Assembly (NCBI RefSeq): GCF_964019385.1
Contig: NC_088643.1
Coordinates: 75,001,096 to 75,065,095, forward strand
Length of the DNA stretch: 64,000 bases
Direction of reading: 5' to 3'
DNA from: Sycon ciliatum
Lineage: Eukaryota > Porifera > Calcarea > Leucosolenida > Sycettidae
Part shown: positions 1 through 17,733 of the stretch, one piece after another
Layout of the letters: each line of letters starts with the position of its first letter
How positions within the stretch are numbered: the stretch's first letter is position 1
Notes under the pieces: model-generated
Seen by the model: only the letters and a program-made list of their open reading frames with translations
Databases searched by the model: none
What the model was told of the DNA's origin: nothing
Translations under genes and position numbers: made by a program

Positions 1-3923
<3,923 letters not shown>

Positions 3924-5194
3924 CCTACGGGTTGACTACTAAGCAACGAAGCTGTAGCAAAACAACGTTTCAGGGAGATCGACGGAAAGCAACCCTCACC
4001 ACAGGCTGGTCCCTGATTCCTCTTCTCTTTCTGGCCTCGCTCGACTACTTGTATCTCACGATCACCCAATACAAGGCATGCATGCCGCATTTTCTGTGTG
4101 CTCGTGATTTGATCAGATGATGGAGCACTGCTCAGCTGGTCTACCCGGCGTAGCTGCATGCGCCGATCGCGATATCGTCGCGTGAATGATGAGCTCATTT
4201 TGGGGGCATGTCCAGGGCGCGACGCAGCCAGATTTTGAACGAGGCACCATATCGTGGTCATTGATCGAGCGGGAAAATCCCGTCTATTAAAAGTAGTTCA
4301 CTTTCGAATCTTTGATTCGAAAAATCTTTGTTTGGTGTGGCATTCGCAGAGCGAGGTGCTCAGTATTTATGGCTTGCTGTACGAGTACAAACTGTGTCAC
4401 GTATCCTTCTAGTTCTACTGTTCTTGTTCTACCCATCGAAGTGATAACTGAGTTTCAGCAAGACTACTGAGTTACGTGCTGTGAGTGGGACAGAACACTG
4501 CCGGTGAGGGCGTAGGTAGATGAAATTTGCGTTATAATTTTGGCCAAATAAAAGTTTGGCCTATAACTTATAATATAATTACAAGGCCTATGACTGCATA
4601 CATGTAATTATTTTACATGCACAACGGGTCTGCCAGATGTACTACATTTGCCGAAGCCTGGAATATAGCTGTATTGCATATTGTAGCTACTACTACTAGT
4701 ACATGCAGCAAACTAGCCATTCAAACGAACTGTACCTGTCACTTATTCCCGACATCAACATCATCAAATCATTATCCCCTTACTTTAATCTATCCGGTAC
4801 AAGCGAACCTGTGGGTGGACCTAATTGGATCCACCGACTTGAACGCGGCAGTGCTTAATAATAATAATAAGAATATTCCCGACATAGTGCGTCTGGCAAA
4901 GCCAGCGTCCAACGTTCCTTAAACCTTTTGTCCGTGCAGGTAGGGTATGTTCGCATTACCATGTCCCATGTGACCAAATGATGACAGGTGAACTGTGTTC
5001 CGTATATGCACCGTGCCATCGTACCCAGCCCGTAGACATTTTATGTACCCAAACATATCCAGTAAAGTGAGGAACCATGAGCGAAATGTCATTTTTATAA
5101 CAGCATCGATTTAAGAGTCAGCGGAGACTAGCAGACCAATATTGTATTGAGGTATCAACAATTCAACATGACCCCCTCTCTCCTCCCCCCTCCC

Positions 5195-5228
<34 letters not shown>

Positions 5229-5388
5229 TTTGTTCTCTCCCCCCCCCCCCCTTCTCTTGCTCTCTCCCTCTTTAACCTGCTCAGACGTGAGAGTTTGGCA
5301 GCCGATATGAGTGTATAAGGCACAGCTTGGAGGACCAAGAAGGAAGTGGGTATTATAGTTAGCCCCTGGCAGAAGCCACTTCAAAGCC

Positions 5389-8300
5389 ATGTTCATCGTC
5401 GGTCTCACAGGTGGCATAGCCACTGGCAAGTCGACCGTATCTGGCATGATACGGGAGCTCGGCTGTCCTGTGATTGATGCTGATCAAATATCTCGAGATG
5501 GTGAGTGTAGTGTACAACACACGTAGCAAGGAAGCCACTGGTGATTCCAATAACGCCACTCGCTCTATTACTCGTCTTTTATTTTTGGTGTACGTCTCAC
5601 CAACTGGTTATTCAATGTGAGCATAACGAATTTATAGATCATGCGTGTGATGCCACCGCCACTAAAAACGTACGTTTGAAATACGGAACACTGAAGAGAG
5701 AGGAAACTTGTTGATTTTTGAAATAATGAAGTCCACCAGTCTACTGGTCTATCTTCTTTGCTCACACTCTGGTGTTTGGTGTTTGTTTCGTTTGAACTTG
5801 TGAGCTTGCAGTTGTCGAAGTTGGCCAGCCTGCTTATAAGAAGATTGTGTCCGAATTTGGTGAATCAGTACTGTTGCCATCTGGGGAACTAAACCGGGCT
5901 GCACTTGGAGAGATTATTTTCAACGATGAATCGAAACGGCGGCTCCTGAACAAATGTACCCACACGTATATCCATCGGCGAATGCGGTACATCGTGCTAT
6001 GCAGCTTTCTACGTGGTAAGGTGCTGTGTGTGTTCTGTTGCGACTGCTGTACTTGATTCCAGGCGTATCTACTATTTCTTCATGCTAATTAGCTGGTATT
6101 AGTGTTGGCAAGGGATGTTAATTTTTTTTTAAAGAAGTAAGGTTCGCACATCCGCATTACCACCGGCTATACAATTGCCATGAGACACAGAACAACAAGG
6201 GCAAGCAAGGCTAGTTTGTGACACAGAACAACAAGGGCAAGCAAGGCTAGTTTGTGACACAGAACAACAAGGGCAAGCAAGGCTAGTTTGTGACACAGAA
6301 CAACAAGGGCAAGCAAGGCTAGTTTGTGACACAGAACAACAAGGGCAAGCAAGGCTAGTTTGTGACACAGAACAACAAGGGCAAGCAAGGCTAGTTTGTG
6401 ACACAGAACAACAAGGGCAAGCAAGGCTAGTTTGTGACACAGAACAACAAGGGCAAGCAAGGCTAGTTTGTGACACAGAACAACAAGGGCAAGCAAGGCT
6501 AGTTTGTGACACAGAACAACAAGGGCAAGCAAGGCTAGTTTGTGACACAGAACAACAAGGGCAAGCAAGGCTAGTTTGTGACACAGAACAACAAGGGCAA
6601 GCAAGGCTAGTTTGTGACACAGAACAACAAGGGCAAGCAAGGCTAGTTTGTGACACAGAACAACAAGGGCAAGCAAGGCTAGTTTGTGACACAGAACAAC
6701 AAGGGCAAGCAAGGCTAGTTTGTGACACAGAACAACAAGGGCAAGCAAGGCTAGTTTGTGACACAGAACAACAAGGGCAAGCAAGGCTAGTTTGTGACAC
6801 AGAACAACAAGGGCAAGCAAGGCTAGTTTGTGACACAGAACAACAAGGGCAAGCAAGGCTAGTTTGTGACACAGAACAACAAGGGCAAGCAAGGCTAGTT
6901 TGTGACACAGAACAACAAGGGCAAGCAAGGCTAGTTTGTGGCTACTCTGAGTTTCAGGCTACACAGTCATCAGGCAACATGAGGATGCTATTGGCCATGC
7001 CGGTATTTATGCCAGGAGAAATATGGATGGATTTTGTGATGCTTTGCACTCTCGCAAGCATATGATACGGACAAGTCGAGCACTTTGCTGTACATCACGG
7101 GTGGCTTCAATGCAAAGGCTGGCACCCGCAAAGCAAGAGAAACTACGGTCGGCAGTCACGGCAGGGGAAAGCGGAATATAGCTGGCCAGCTGCTCCTGGA
7201 TTTTTGTGAATGTAACAACCTATTCTTGGCCAACACATCATTTCAGCATCCAGCACGCCACATTACTACCTGGACCGGGTGGCGGAAGGATAGCCAAACA
7301 CAGAAGGTTGTACCGGTCTACAACCAGATAGATTATGTACTGTGTCGCTCGTCTCAAAAAAGGCTCTTGAGGAATAGCAGAAGTTATGCTGGAATTGAAC
7401 TTACAACTGATCACCGACTAGTTGTTGCTGAGTTGGACCTCTCCAGACTAGATGGAGTGCTCCATGGCAGACAACGAACAGTGACAGGACCAACCTCAGT
7501 ACCCTCCGTCTCGGCGGACAAGATCAACGTCAAGAAACTTGCAGAGAGCAAGGAGGTTCAATGTCAGTACCGGGAGGCAGTCACGGAGTCTTTGCGGTCA
7601 CTGGATAAGGAAATATCCTGTCAAAAAAATTATGAAAAATTATTATTATTACTAATTTCACCAGTTGTAGTCTTCGGGGTGCTGAGTCGAATGGTCTTGG
7701 TCCGAGAAAGCTGAGACGCTCCCTTCCTACTTGAATCCCAATCGAACTCGCGCACTTCCACCGAAACTGGGTGACTGCGCCCTACTAGATGGGGATTTGT
7801 ATGCAAAATGTCACTAAAAGCGCCATTTCGTTCTTATAAAAGCACGGATGACCGCGATTGGCCAATATGTTGTAGTCTTTTGGACGCTGAGTCGACTGGT
7901 TTTGGTCCGAAAAGGCTGCGATGCAGCGTTCCTCCTTTATTCCCAATCGAACATGGTTGAACAAGCGGTCACGTGCTCCTGCGTACACCAGTCACCTGGT
8001 CACCGTGCCTGCAGGGTACAACTTACTAGCCTGTTTGACCTTTTTTGGGTGCAGTCCTGTCACTCGAGTTGAACTCAAGTTGAACCTTGGTGTGAAAGTT
8101 GTCGCCTGCTGGCGTGGTGACCAGGTGATTTGGGCACCCAGGAGCACGTGACCACTTGTTCAACCATGTTCGATTGGGAATAAAGGAGGAACGCTGCATC
8201 GCAGCCTTTTCGGACCAAACCAGTCGACTCAGCGTCCAAAAGACTACAACATATGGGCCAATCGCGGTCATCCGTGCTTTTATAAGAACGAAATGGCGCT

Positions 8301-11300
8301 TTTAGTGACATTTTGCATACAAATCCCCATCTAGTAGGGCGCAGTCACCCAGTTTCGGTGGAAGTGCGCGAGTTCGATTGGGATTAAAGTAGGAAGAGAG
8401 CGTCTCAGCTTTCTCGGACCAAGACCATTCGACTCAGCACCCCGAAGACTACAACTGGTGAAATTTTAATTTTTGCCTTAACTTCTCCTTTAACACTATC
8501 AGTACGAAGAGTTGGTGGACAAGCCGTTGATTATTCACTCTCATTGTAATATCAAAAAGTATTCTTTCTAGACCAAAGAGTGGTATATTTGATAACATTT
8601 AATAACGATAGAAATTTTTACGATACTTCTCCAGACGTTTCGTTGTTCTGAACAACATCGTCAGTGGATAAAGAAGTATCAGTACGGTTGCGAGCAGCGT
8701 TGTGGGGCACGAGAAAAAGCCGCAAAGAAGACAATCGACGGATCCCGAGATAGTAAGGCTGTCGAAGAAGCAGAAGGAGCTTAGACTGAGCTGGGCAAGC
8801 ACAACTAACATTAGTAAATGGGCGGACTTGAAAATTCAACGCAACATCATTCAACATGACATCAGGCGGCGATGCAAAGAGAGCAACGAGAGGAGATTGA
8901 ACTCGATGGCAGAGGAAGTGGAGAGATTGAAAGATGGTGCCAGAATGTTTAAAGCTGTGACAGTTATGACAAGAAAGCAAGCACAGAAAGTGGTGGTCGA
9001 GGACTCCCAGGGAAGAATTGTTGGAAATGCCGAAGAATCCCTGAATATCATCAGAACGCACTTCAGCACGCAATTCAATCGCAACAGTGAGAAGCCTATC
9101 GACCCATTTGAGGGAAAGCCGAGGCCTCTGCAGCATCCAATAACAGCAGCAGAACTAGAAAAGTGCATCGGGCGCCTCAACAATGGCAGAGCACCAGGCC
9201 CGGATGGGTGAATGCTGAGTTGGTGAAGTATGGTGGCGCCGAACTAGCAGCCAGGATCGCTCTCTGCCTCAACCGCATGTTCGAACTCCATAGCCCTATA
9301 GATCTAGGAGCAGGCACCCTAATCCTACTGCAGAAGCCCAACAAGAAAAGGGGACCGACCAGTAATTTGCGCCCAATCACTCTGCTGGATTCCGTCAGGA
9401 AGGCTGTATCATTATTGACCCTCAGACGTATCCAACCGGCAGTGAATAAGTACCTTAGCCCTACACACAGTGGATTCAGACCCGGAAGGTCGACGGCGGA
9501 TGCCGTCTGGGCACACCGGTGGATGGCTGCAATTGCCCAGAAGTACCAGAGCGTAATAGAGATTCACGGAATAGATATGTCGAAGGCTTTCGACACCGTT
9601 TCAAAGGAGAAGCTGCTGAGTACCATGACAGCAATCGTCACGGAGGATGACATCCGACTGGTACGGATATTGCTGTCAAACACAACCATATCTGTCCGTC
9701 TTGGAAAGGAAGTTTCACCTGATTTCAAGTCCACCATCGGAACCCCCCAAGGTGACTCTCTCTCTCCTGTAGTATTTGTGATCTACCTGGAATCAGCCTT
9801 GAGGGAGATCAGAGCATCGATTCCGCCCAGGCCAATGCGCGACATGGCTCTACCACCAGAAGTGATTTATGCCGATGACACTGATTTCATCAGCCAATCC
9901 AGACCCTGGCTGGAGAGCATCGAACCGGATATCATCGCTATCCTTGGAGACTGGCACCTAAAGATCAACAAAGATAAAACAGAAAAAAACAACATTGCGC
10001 CGGGAAGGAGACCGCCTGGCTGAAGTATGGCGGAAAACAAAAAAACTCGGATCACTCCTCGGCGACGAGGAAGATGTTGCACGAAGGAAACAATTAGCAA
10101 CGGCAGCCTTCAGAGCGCTATTTACGGTATGGTGTCGTCGATCGATCATCAGCGAAAGTCTACGGCTAAGGCTTTACAACGCGTTTATCATCCCTGTGCT
10201 AACGTACAATGGAGGCACCTGGGGACTGACGGCTTCAGCATGGGAGCGTCTGGACACATTCCATCGAAGACAACTTCGGAGTCTCCTGGGTATCCGCTGG
10301 CCGCAGGTGATTCCAAACAAAGCCCTGTACGGCAGATGCCACGCAGAGCCCATCAGTGCCCTCATGCGGCGATCCAGATGGGACCTGTTTGGGCATATCC
10401 TCAGACTCCCTCAAGACACGCCTGCCGCCCTCGCTATGCGGAGTTACTTCACCTGTGGGGACAAGGTCTGGCGAGGGCGGCCACGGACAACCATCGTGTC
10501 CACACCATCCGCGGACCTAGAATCAGCAGGACTGAGGAGTCTGAGGAACTTGGCAGACCTGGAGCACCTGCAGGCCATCGCCGCTGACTGGCCTGCGTGG
10601 CGCGAGCTGTGCCAGGATGTACGCAGTAACTAACGGATGGGACAGAGGCATTGTACAGATCCCGTGCATTTAGCACTTACCATCGACCATGAGTTACAAA
10701 CCTATCGTCGTTGTCTGTTATTCTTGTTTAATTTTTTGATCTTTCGAATAGATGCCGTGCATTGAGCACCTATCATCGAACATGAGTTATGTGCCTATCG
10801 CCTGCTGTCTTACATTTATTTTTTTATTTTTTTATTTTTTTCCTCTCTGCCCACTCTGCCTGTCTTCTGGCACATGCGAATACGTGGACTTACTGTTGAC
10901 GTAAACGCGGACGTGCATATAATAATAATAATTTTCATGGGGTGTTGATTCGATAGTGTTTTAAAGTGCTGTGTGGAAATCTGTGTATGAGTGTGGGAGC
11001 TGTATAGGTTTCAGGGCAAGCAATGTTTTGTTAGTTTAAAAGTGTGGTTGGTTTGGGCAGGAGGCTCTGTACAGAGTGTGTGGTTGTGGTAGGCAGGGAG
11101 CAGTGGAGGCAGGGACAGTTGTGTTAGTTTCGTGCCTAGCAGTGTAATATTAGAGCAGAGTATGTGGCTGGCGTGGGTAGGAGGTTGTGAGCAAGGCGTC
11201 GCCGTGTGGCAATTGGCAAGAGATGTACGTACTGGCATCCATGTAGAGTGGAACCTTGCTTTCCGACTACCTCACCTATCTGACGACTTTTGCTCGGTCC

Positions 11301-12610
11301 CAGATTTCCCTAAATAAGCATGCATACATGATGATCATTTTCACCAATCAGACCATCCTGGAGATCGAACCACTTTGCCTGACGGTCGGAAATGCGGTTG
11401 GAATTCTGCAGTTCCACTGTACTTCAATCATGCATTCTGCAATATTATGCGTCTGGTTTCCCTAGGTGGCCACATCACTCTCTTGGCACCTAACCTATCC
11501 ACAGATGAGAGAGCAGCAGTGGGGAAACGGAGTGGCCATTTTTTAGAAGAGCCCCCTAACGTTGATAACGTGCCCTGGCATATACCATACTACGAGCAGC
11601 CGAGTGTACTTCGAAGTAGATGTAATAATAGTATAATACTGCACACAAAAAATCTGGATACAGCTTGTCAGTGTCTGCCCTTTCCCTTCGGTGCCTTGAT
11701 CTGATGTGTCTGTGTGTCTTGAATTTTTGTATGTGTTCCAGGACATCAGTTCATTGTGATGGATCTACCCCTGCTCTATGAAACAGGGACGTTCCTGAAG
11801 CTCTTCCACAAAGTCATTGTTGTTGAATGGTAGGGCATGTCCGTAATAAGTTGCTAGCGTCTTTTCTCATGCACTGTTTCTTGTAGGGTAGTATACTGTA
11901 AGTTCCATGCGAACTAACTCGGGAAAGCCTGTACTTGTTCGGGAGTTGTGGAAAGGTTTGTGCCAAGCCAGGCAGTGACACTAACTTGATCTATGGCCTA
12001 CACCAGTGTGGTAGGTCAGTTCACCAGACTGACAGCGGCATGCAACTGATCATGCACGGCTGAGGAGCTCAGCATGCTGAGATGGAGGCTGTCATTCACC
12101 ATTGCTGCATGCACAGTGTTTCCTGGGAGCAACTTCCAGTACGTTTGTGGTACTAGTGGAAGGCGAATGGAGTTCGATAGACAGAGAGAAACATCATCAC
12201 GAGCCGTTTACTGCATGATACGGATGCGAGCTAGTAATTCTATTATGCTGATGCATGTGTGTGTGTGTGTGTGTGTGTGTCTCTCCATCTGTTTGTGCGT
12301 GCCTGTGTCCGTCTGTGCATCCTTTCATATCGGCAGCACACCGGATCAGGAAGTTGAGCGTCTCATGCTGAGAAATAGCTTATCCCGTGAACAGGCACTG
12401 GCACGAATCAACTCGCAAATGCCACTGGAGCAGAAAGTACAACGGGCAGACATAGTCATATCAAACCGTGGCACTCTGGAAGAGACACGCCAACAAACAG
12501 TAGCCATTGTGAATCAGCTGAAAGCATCCAACATGCACATATACATGCGCCTGCTCTTCTTATCGGTGGTCTCTCCTTTTCTCTTGACGCTGTACTGGGT
12601 TTTTCGTTGA
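5389..12610 (+). CDS. DCAKD: dephospho-CoA kinase domain-containing protein
   Basis: P-loop kinase of the dephospho-CoA kinase family (last step of CoA synthesis in characterised members). Four exons: 5389-5500, 5812-6015, 11742-11829 and 12337-12610 including TGA. The phases match and give 225 residues, close to the roughly 231 of mammalian DCAKD. Exon 1 has the Walker A motif [12 protein letters not shown] and GCPVIDAD. Exon 2 has [11 protein letters not shown] and LGEIIFND. Exon 3 has [13 protein letters not shown]. Exon 4 has [20 protein letters not shown], the family lid/arginine region. The last 20 or so residues are hydrophobic, like the C-terminal membrane segment of animal DCAKD. Intron 2 (5.7 kb) contains a minisatellite and a degenerate LINE. 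The gene is convergent with the SIKE-like gene. Confidence 0.95.
6184..6939. repeat. 36-bp minisatellite, 21 copies
   Basis: Twenty-one back-to-back copies of a 36-bp unit starting GACACAGAACAACAAGGGCA, apparently identical to each other. The length is exactly 756 bp. Because 36 is divisible by 3 and the unit has open frames, long ORFs (about 250 codons) cross it on the minus strand. They are a by-product of the repeat and not genes. It lies in DCAKD intron 2. Confidence 0.97.
7085..7620 (+). pseudogene. LINE endonuclease domain fragment
   Basis: The reading frame from 7085 encodes a C-terminal half of an exonuclease/endonuclease/phosphatase fold: GGFNAKAG (metal-binding Asn region), [35 protein letters not shown] and [11 protein letters not shown] (the final catalytic Asp-His pair). 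This is the usual order in LINE APE endonucleases. The frame ends soon after the 7618 insertion point. Confidence 0.8.
7618..8680. mobile_element. insertion containing an 812-bp foldback element
   Basis: Interrupts the LINE. The host motif GGATAAGGAAATATC at 7603-7617 is repeated as GGATAAAGAAGTATC at 8666-8680, a possible 15-bp target duplication with two changes. Inside, 7654-8465 is a foldback: arms of about 330 bp begin AATTTCACCAGTTGTAGTC on both sides and differ at only a few bases. Each arm repeats its own outer motif (GTAGTCTT..GG..GCTGAGTCGA) about 220 bp further in. A short unpaired centre lies near 8000-8150. There is no ORF. Confidence 0.8.
8702..10633 (+). pseudogene. LINE reverse transcriptase and C-terminal domain, two frameshifts
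   Basis: Three overlapping frames together encode the pol C-terminal two thirds. 8702-9211 has the pre-RT region ending [12 protein letters not shown]. 9163-10023 has RT blocks [26 protein letters not shown], the first catalytic Asp in [19 protein letters not shown] and the YADD box in VIYADDTDF. 9995-10633 has the C-terminal region with [19 protein letters not shown] typical of LINE polymerases. The frame changes near 9208 and near 10000 are inactivating. Confidence 0.88.
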
Positions 12611-12732
12611 TATGATGAGAACAGCGAGAGGTGGCCGTTCCTAGGCATGTGTGTTTCGAAAGTTACATAGACAAAATTATATGCAGCAACTATTATATGT
12701 AGCAACTATAAATATCTATTTTTGATTGGGGT

Positions 12733-13076
12733 GGGGTGTTTGTTTGTGACGTTTGCTGCTGGAACTATATTTTCATGCCTTGTTATTGTTCCTTTTTCTT
12801 GATAAAATCTTATACGACGCGTTATCGCTGGTCGTTGATATAGACCCGGGAGCAGTAAAAAATGCCAACCCCCTGATAATAGTGAGGTTCTGCTACCCGT
12901 GAAGTAGGGTGTTTGTTTGTGACGTTTGCTGCTGGAACTATATTTTCATGCTTTATCCTTTCTCTTCATAAAGTCTTATACGATTCGTCATCGCTGGTCA
13001 TTGATATAGACCGGGGAGTAGTAAAAAAATTCCAATCCCCTGATAATAGTGAGGTTCTGCTATCTGTGAACGTAGG
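12733..13076. repeat. tandem duplication of about 172 bp
   Basis: Two adjacent diverged copies (12733-12906 and 12907-13076), each starting GGGTGTTTGTTTGTGACG and ending CCTGATAATAGTGAGGTTCT plus a few bases. They lie just 3' of the DCAKD stop codon. Confidence 0.85.
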
Positions 13077-13181
13077 GAACAAGTGTCTGGGTTACTGTAA
13101 AAAATGGCTAATTTTAGCGAAAGGAGTGTTTTCGCTACAGCTTTGCCGCACCAATCGAAATTTTTGCGTGTACAGTACTAT

Positions 13182-13212
13182 CAAGAGTACATAAAAGGTT
13201 AATGTACTCTTG
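13182..13212. mobile_element. 31-bp palindromic micro-insertion, 7-bp target duplication
   Basis: The 31-bp sequence begins CAAGAGTACATAA and ends TTAATGTACTCTTG, its near reverse complement. It is flanked by the perfect direct repeat GTACTAT at 13175-13181 and 13213-13219. The ends match a second 31-bp insert at 18023 and resemble the 824-bp element at 15856. Confidence 0.72.
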
Positions 13213-13668
13213 GTACTATTCATCCTTCTTTTTAAACTCTGAAACTCGGATCGCTAAAATATTTCATCGCGAATTGTTCCAGATTCAGAAAATGCTACAA
13301 ATTTTGCTCGCTAAGATTAGCCGTTCTACTGTAGAGCAAGAGTACATAGCCTCCCATCTCAAGAGCGTGCAACTCCCACATACCCTGCTGTCCCCACAGA
13401 ATTTCAAGTTTACGTCACTTTTTTTATGATGCACTGTTCCTTGTACCAATGATACAACATTTGGGGTGTCAATGCATTGCATATGCGCATGACTTGTGCA
13501 CACGTTTCTTTTGCACTGGTTTTATTTGTATGGGATCAAATGGGGCATTGTCCACCCCATGTTTAGGATACGTCTGACAATAAGTGCACATTGCATCATA
13601 AAAATGATGTCCACTTGAAATCCTGTTGGGACAGCAGCCATAGTCGAGTTACACACTCTTAAGATCTT

Positions 13669-13684
13669 GGGGGGGGGGGGGGGG
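13669..13684. repeat. poly-G tract
   Basis: Uninterrupted G run of 16, one of about ten similar G/C runs in the window. Confidence 0.9.
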
Positions 13685-13706
13685 TGTACCCTTGGATAGA
13701 GTCTAT

Positions 13707-13738
13707 CGAGGAGTCGTCAAATATTTGACGACTCCCTG
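13707..13738. mobile_element. 32-bp palindromic micro-insertion, 8-bp target duplication
   Basis: The core GGAGTCGTCAAAT and its exact reverse complement make a 26-bp perfect palindrome. The whole insert is 32 bp and is flanked by GAGTCTAT at 13699-13706 and again at 13739-13746. The same 32-bp palindrome, with a different 8-bp duplication, occurs at 20008-20039. Confidence 0.75.
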
Positions 13739-14009
13739 GAGTCTATGGCTTTGCGTGTTTTGGGTCCAAATTTCAGAGGTGAGGTTCTTTACGTACGTTG
13801 TGGCTCACGCAAAGAAAAGGCGTAGTGTCATGCCGGCATCATTCATATATCAGGCGGAAAACTGCACAATATCTGGAACGGGAAATTCCCAGTACACATT
13901 ACACTTGACTTCTTTGCATGAACCTAGAGCAGAACAGGCTTCCTATACGTTCCGGGAATGCGAAGAATGTTCCTTTGATTCTTCGCGTCGCATTCCCGTA
14001 GCGTAGAGC

Positions 14010-15420
14010 AGAATAAACAAGTTGATGATACAGCGAAGAAGTTCAGCTTCATTCCCTTCCTGGAAATGTCTGGCTTTGGCTCCTGTTGAAGCCACACATC
14101 TCCGAGAACAGTGCAGGTTATTTCGTGGCCAGTGCATCGACAACCACCGCATAAGGGGGAGGGGCTAGCTACATCTCATGCGTTAGCAAGCACACAGCCC
14201 AGAATGCAGGGAGGACTCCATGTAAGGGTACACACCAGTGTTACAGACCTGGGACACAAGTCAGATTGAACTGTATTCCAAGCAGCCAGTCAGAGTGATG
14301 ACACACGAGTAAGAAAAAGGAAAGCTACCGGGAACCAACAGTTAGCCAGTGGGCAAATTGCTAGCAGGCAATAGAAACTACAACGGCAAGTTTTCAACAA
14401 ACACCCTGCGTAAAAAGAAAATACTGAAGCAAAAATAGGATCATTCATTCATCAGGTAGACGAGGACAGGCTAATACCAAAGACAAAAGCATAAAATGGG
14501 AAGAGGTCAAATCACAGTGACAGTACATTCGCCAGTAAAACAGCAAAATAAAAAAAGAAATCAACTGAACGAATTCTAGAAATGTTGGTTCAGAGGAGTG
14601 TGGGTCCTAGGGCATGTGTTTCGTGAAAAGGATATTGTATGTTCAATGGAGGTGTCTTCAGAAGAAAATAATTGACATTCGTGAATGCAGGAGTCCAAGA
14701 GCTAGTGTGTCGTAGTTTTCTTATATAAATAGTATTCAACGGGCATAGGGGAGGGATAGCGTGACGGCGATACAGTGTATTTTCTCAATATGTTCATTGC
14801 AAGCATTGCGAAGGCAGAAGTCAGACAAGCACAAGCAAGACGTGGAAAGGAGACAACACATCACGCCGCTAAGAGGTTTCCTGGTCGGGCTGCTCAGCAG
14901 ATGCTTTCAACGTACCGGTCAGGCGAGCGTACTAAAGTAGCAAAGCATGAAAAAGACATAGTAATAATAATAGTTGCAGTTCGCATGTCACTCATGGAAG
15001 GATCCTTGGGCTTAACGCATTTGTCACTGAAATCCAGGCAGAAGAGCCAACAAAAGGCATCTCAATACAGGGTATATTCTAGGACGATTTTCCAACCGGT
15101 TACGGTCCAATGAAGAGTGGGGGGGGGGGTCCCCCGGAAATTTTTTTCAAAATACAACCCAAATATGGCACTCGACAGCAATTTAACAGATTTCTTACTA
15201 ACTCGTGACCCTAGTACCAGCCCACGCGGCTTCGCTGGAAGTATCCGTCCAGAAAAAAGCGTTTGACCATTCACAGCTCCATTCACCCACAGAAAAGTAC
15301 GGGCGGTTGGAACTGATTTGTAACTTTTCAACCGGTCGCCAACAATTTCAACCGGTCAAAAACCGGTTGGGGCGGTTCTAGAAAATTCCCTGCAATATTG
15401 TTAGAATGTAAAGCAGTAAA
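14010..15420. other. intergenic stretch, no recognised gene
   Basis: A/T-rich DNA between the DCAKD and SIKE-like genes. It contains a G run at 15118-15128 followed by a short segment (to about 15370) rich in AACCGGTT-type motifs, probably a degraded MITE. No conserved exon was recognised. The last SIKE-like exon could lie here. Confidence 0.4.
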
Positions 15421-15469
15421 GAACAACTACGTAAGCGCAGCACATTTTTCCACACCAGGGTTTACTCCG

Positions 15470-17703
<2,234 letters not shown>

Positions 17704-17733
17704 GCAGAAACCAAAGAGAAGGTACAGTCTTAC

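Larger units (their letters stand above)
7085..10930 (+). mobile_element. degenerate APE-type non-LTR retrotransposon
   Basis: LINE in sense orientation in DCAKD intron 2. The 7085-7620 part is the second half of an AP-endonuclease-like domain ([29 protein letters not shown]). The RT and C-terminal parts follow at 8700-10633. After the stop at 10633 there is a 3' region with two related segments of about 70 bp (10660 and 10750), each with GTGCATT-AGCAC and CAT-GAGTTA, and an AATAATAATAATTTT tail near 10920. The first half of the endonuclease was not found in a clear frame. The open frame is broken by a 1-kb insertion and two frameshifts, so the copy is dead. Confidence 0.88.

Noticed and set aside
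6129..6928. Two overlapping 250-codon minus-strand ORFs with a 12-residue protein repeat
   Set aside because: They only translate the 36-bp minisatellite, whose length is a multiple of three. No start context, splice signal or non-repetitive domain supports a gene.
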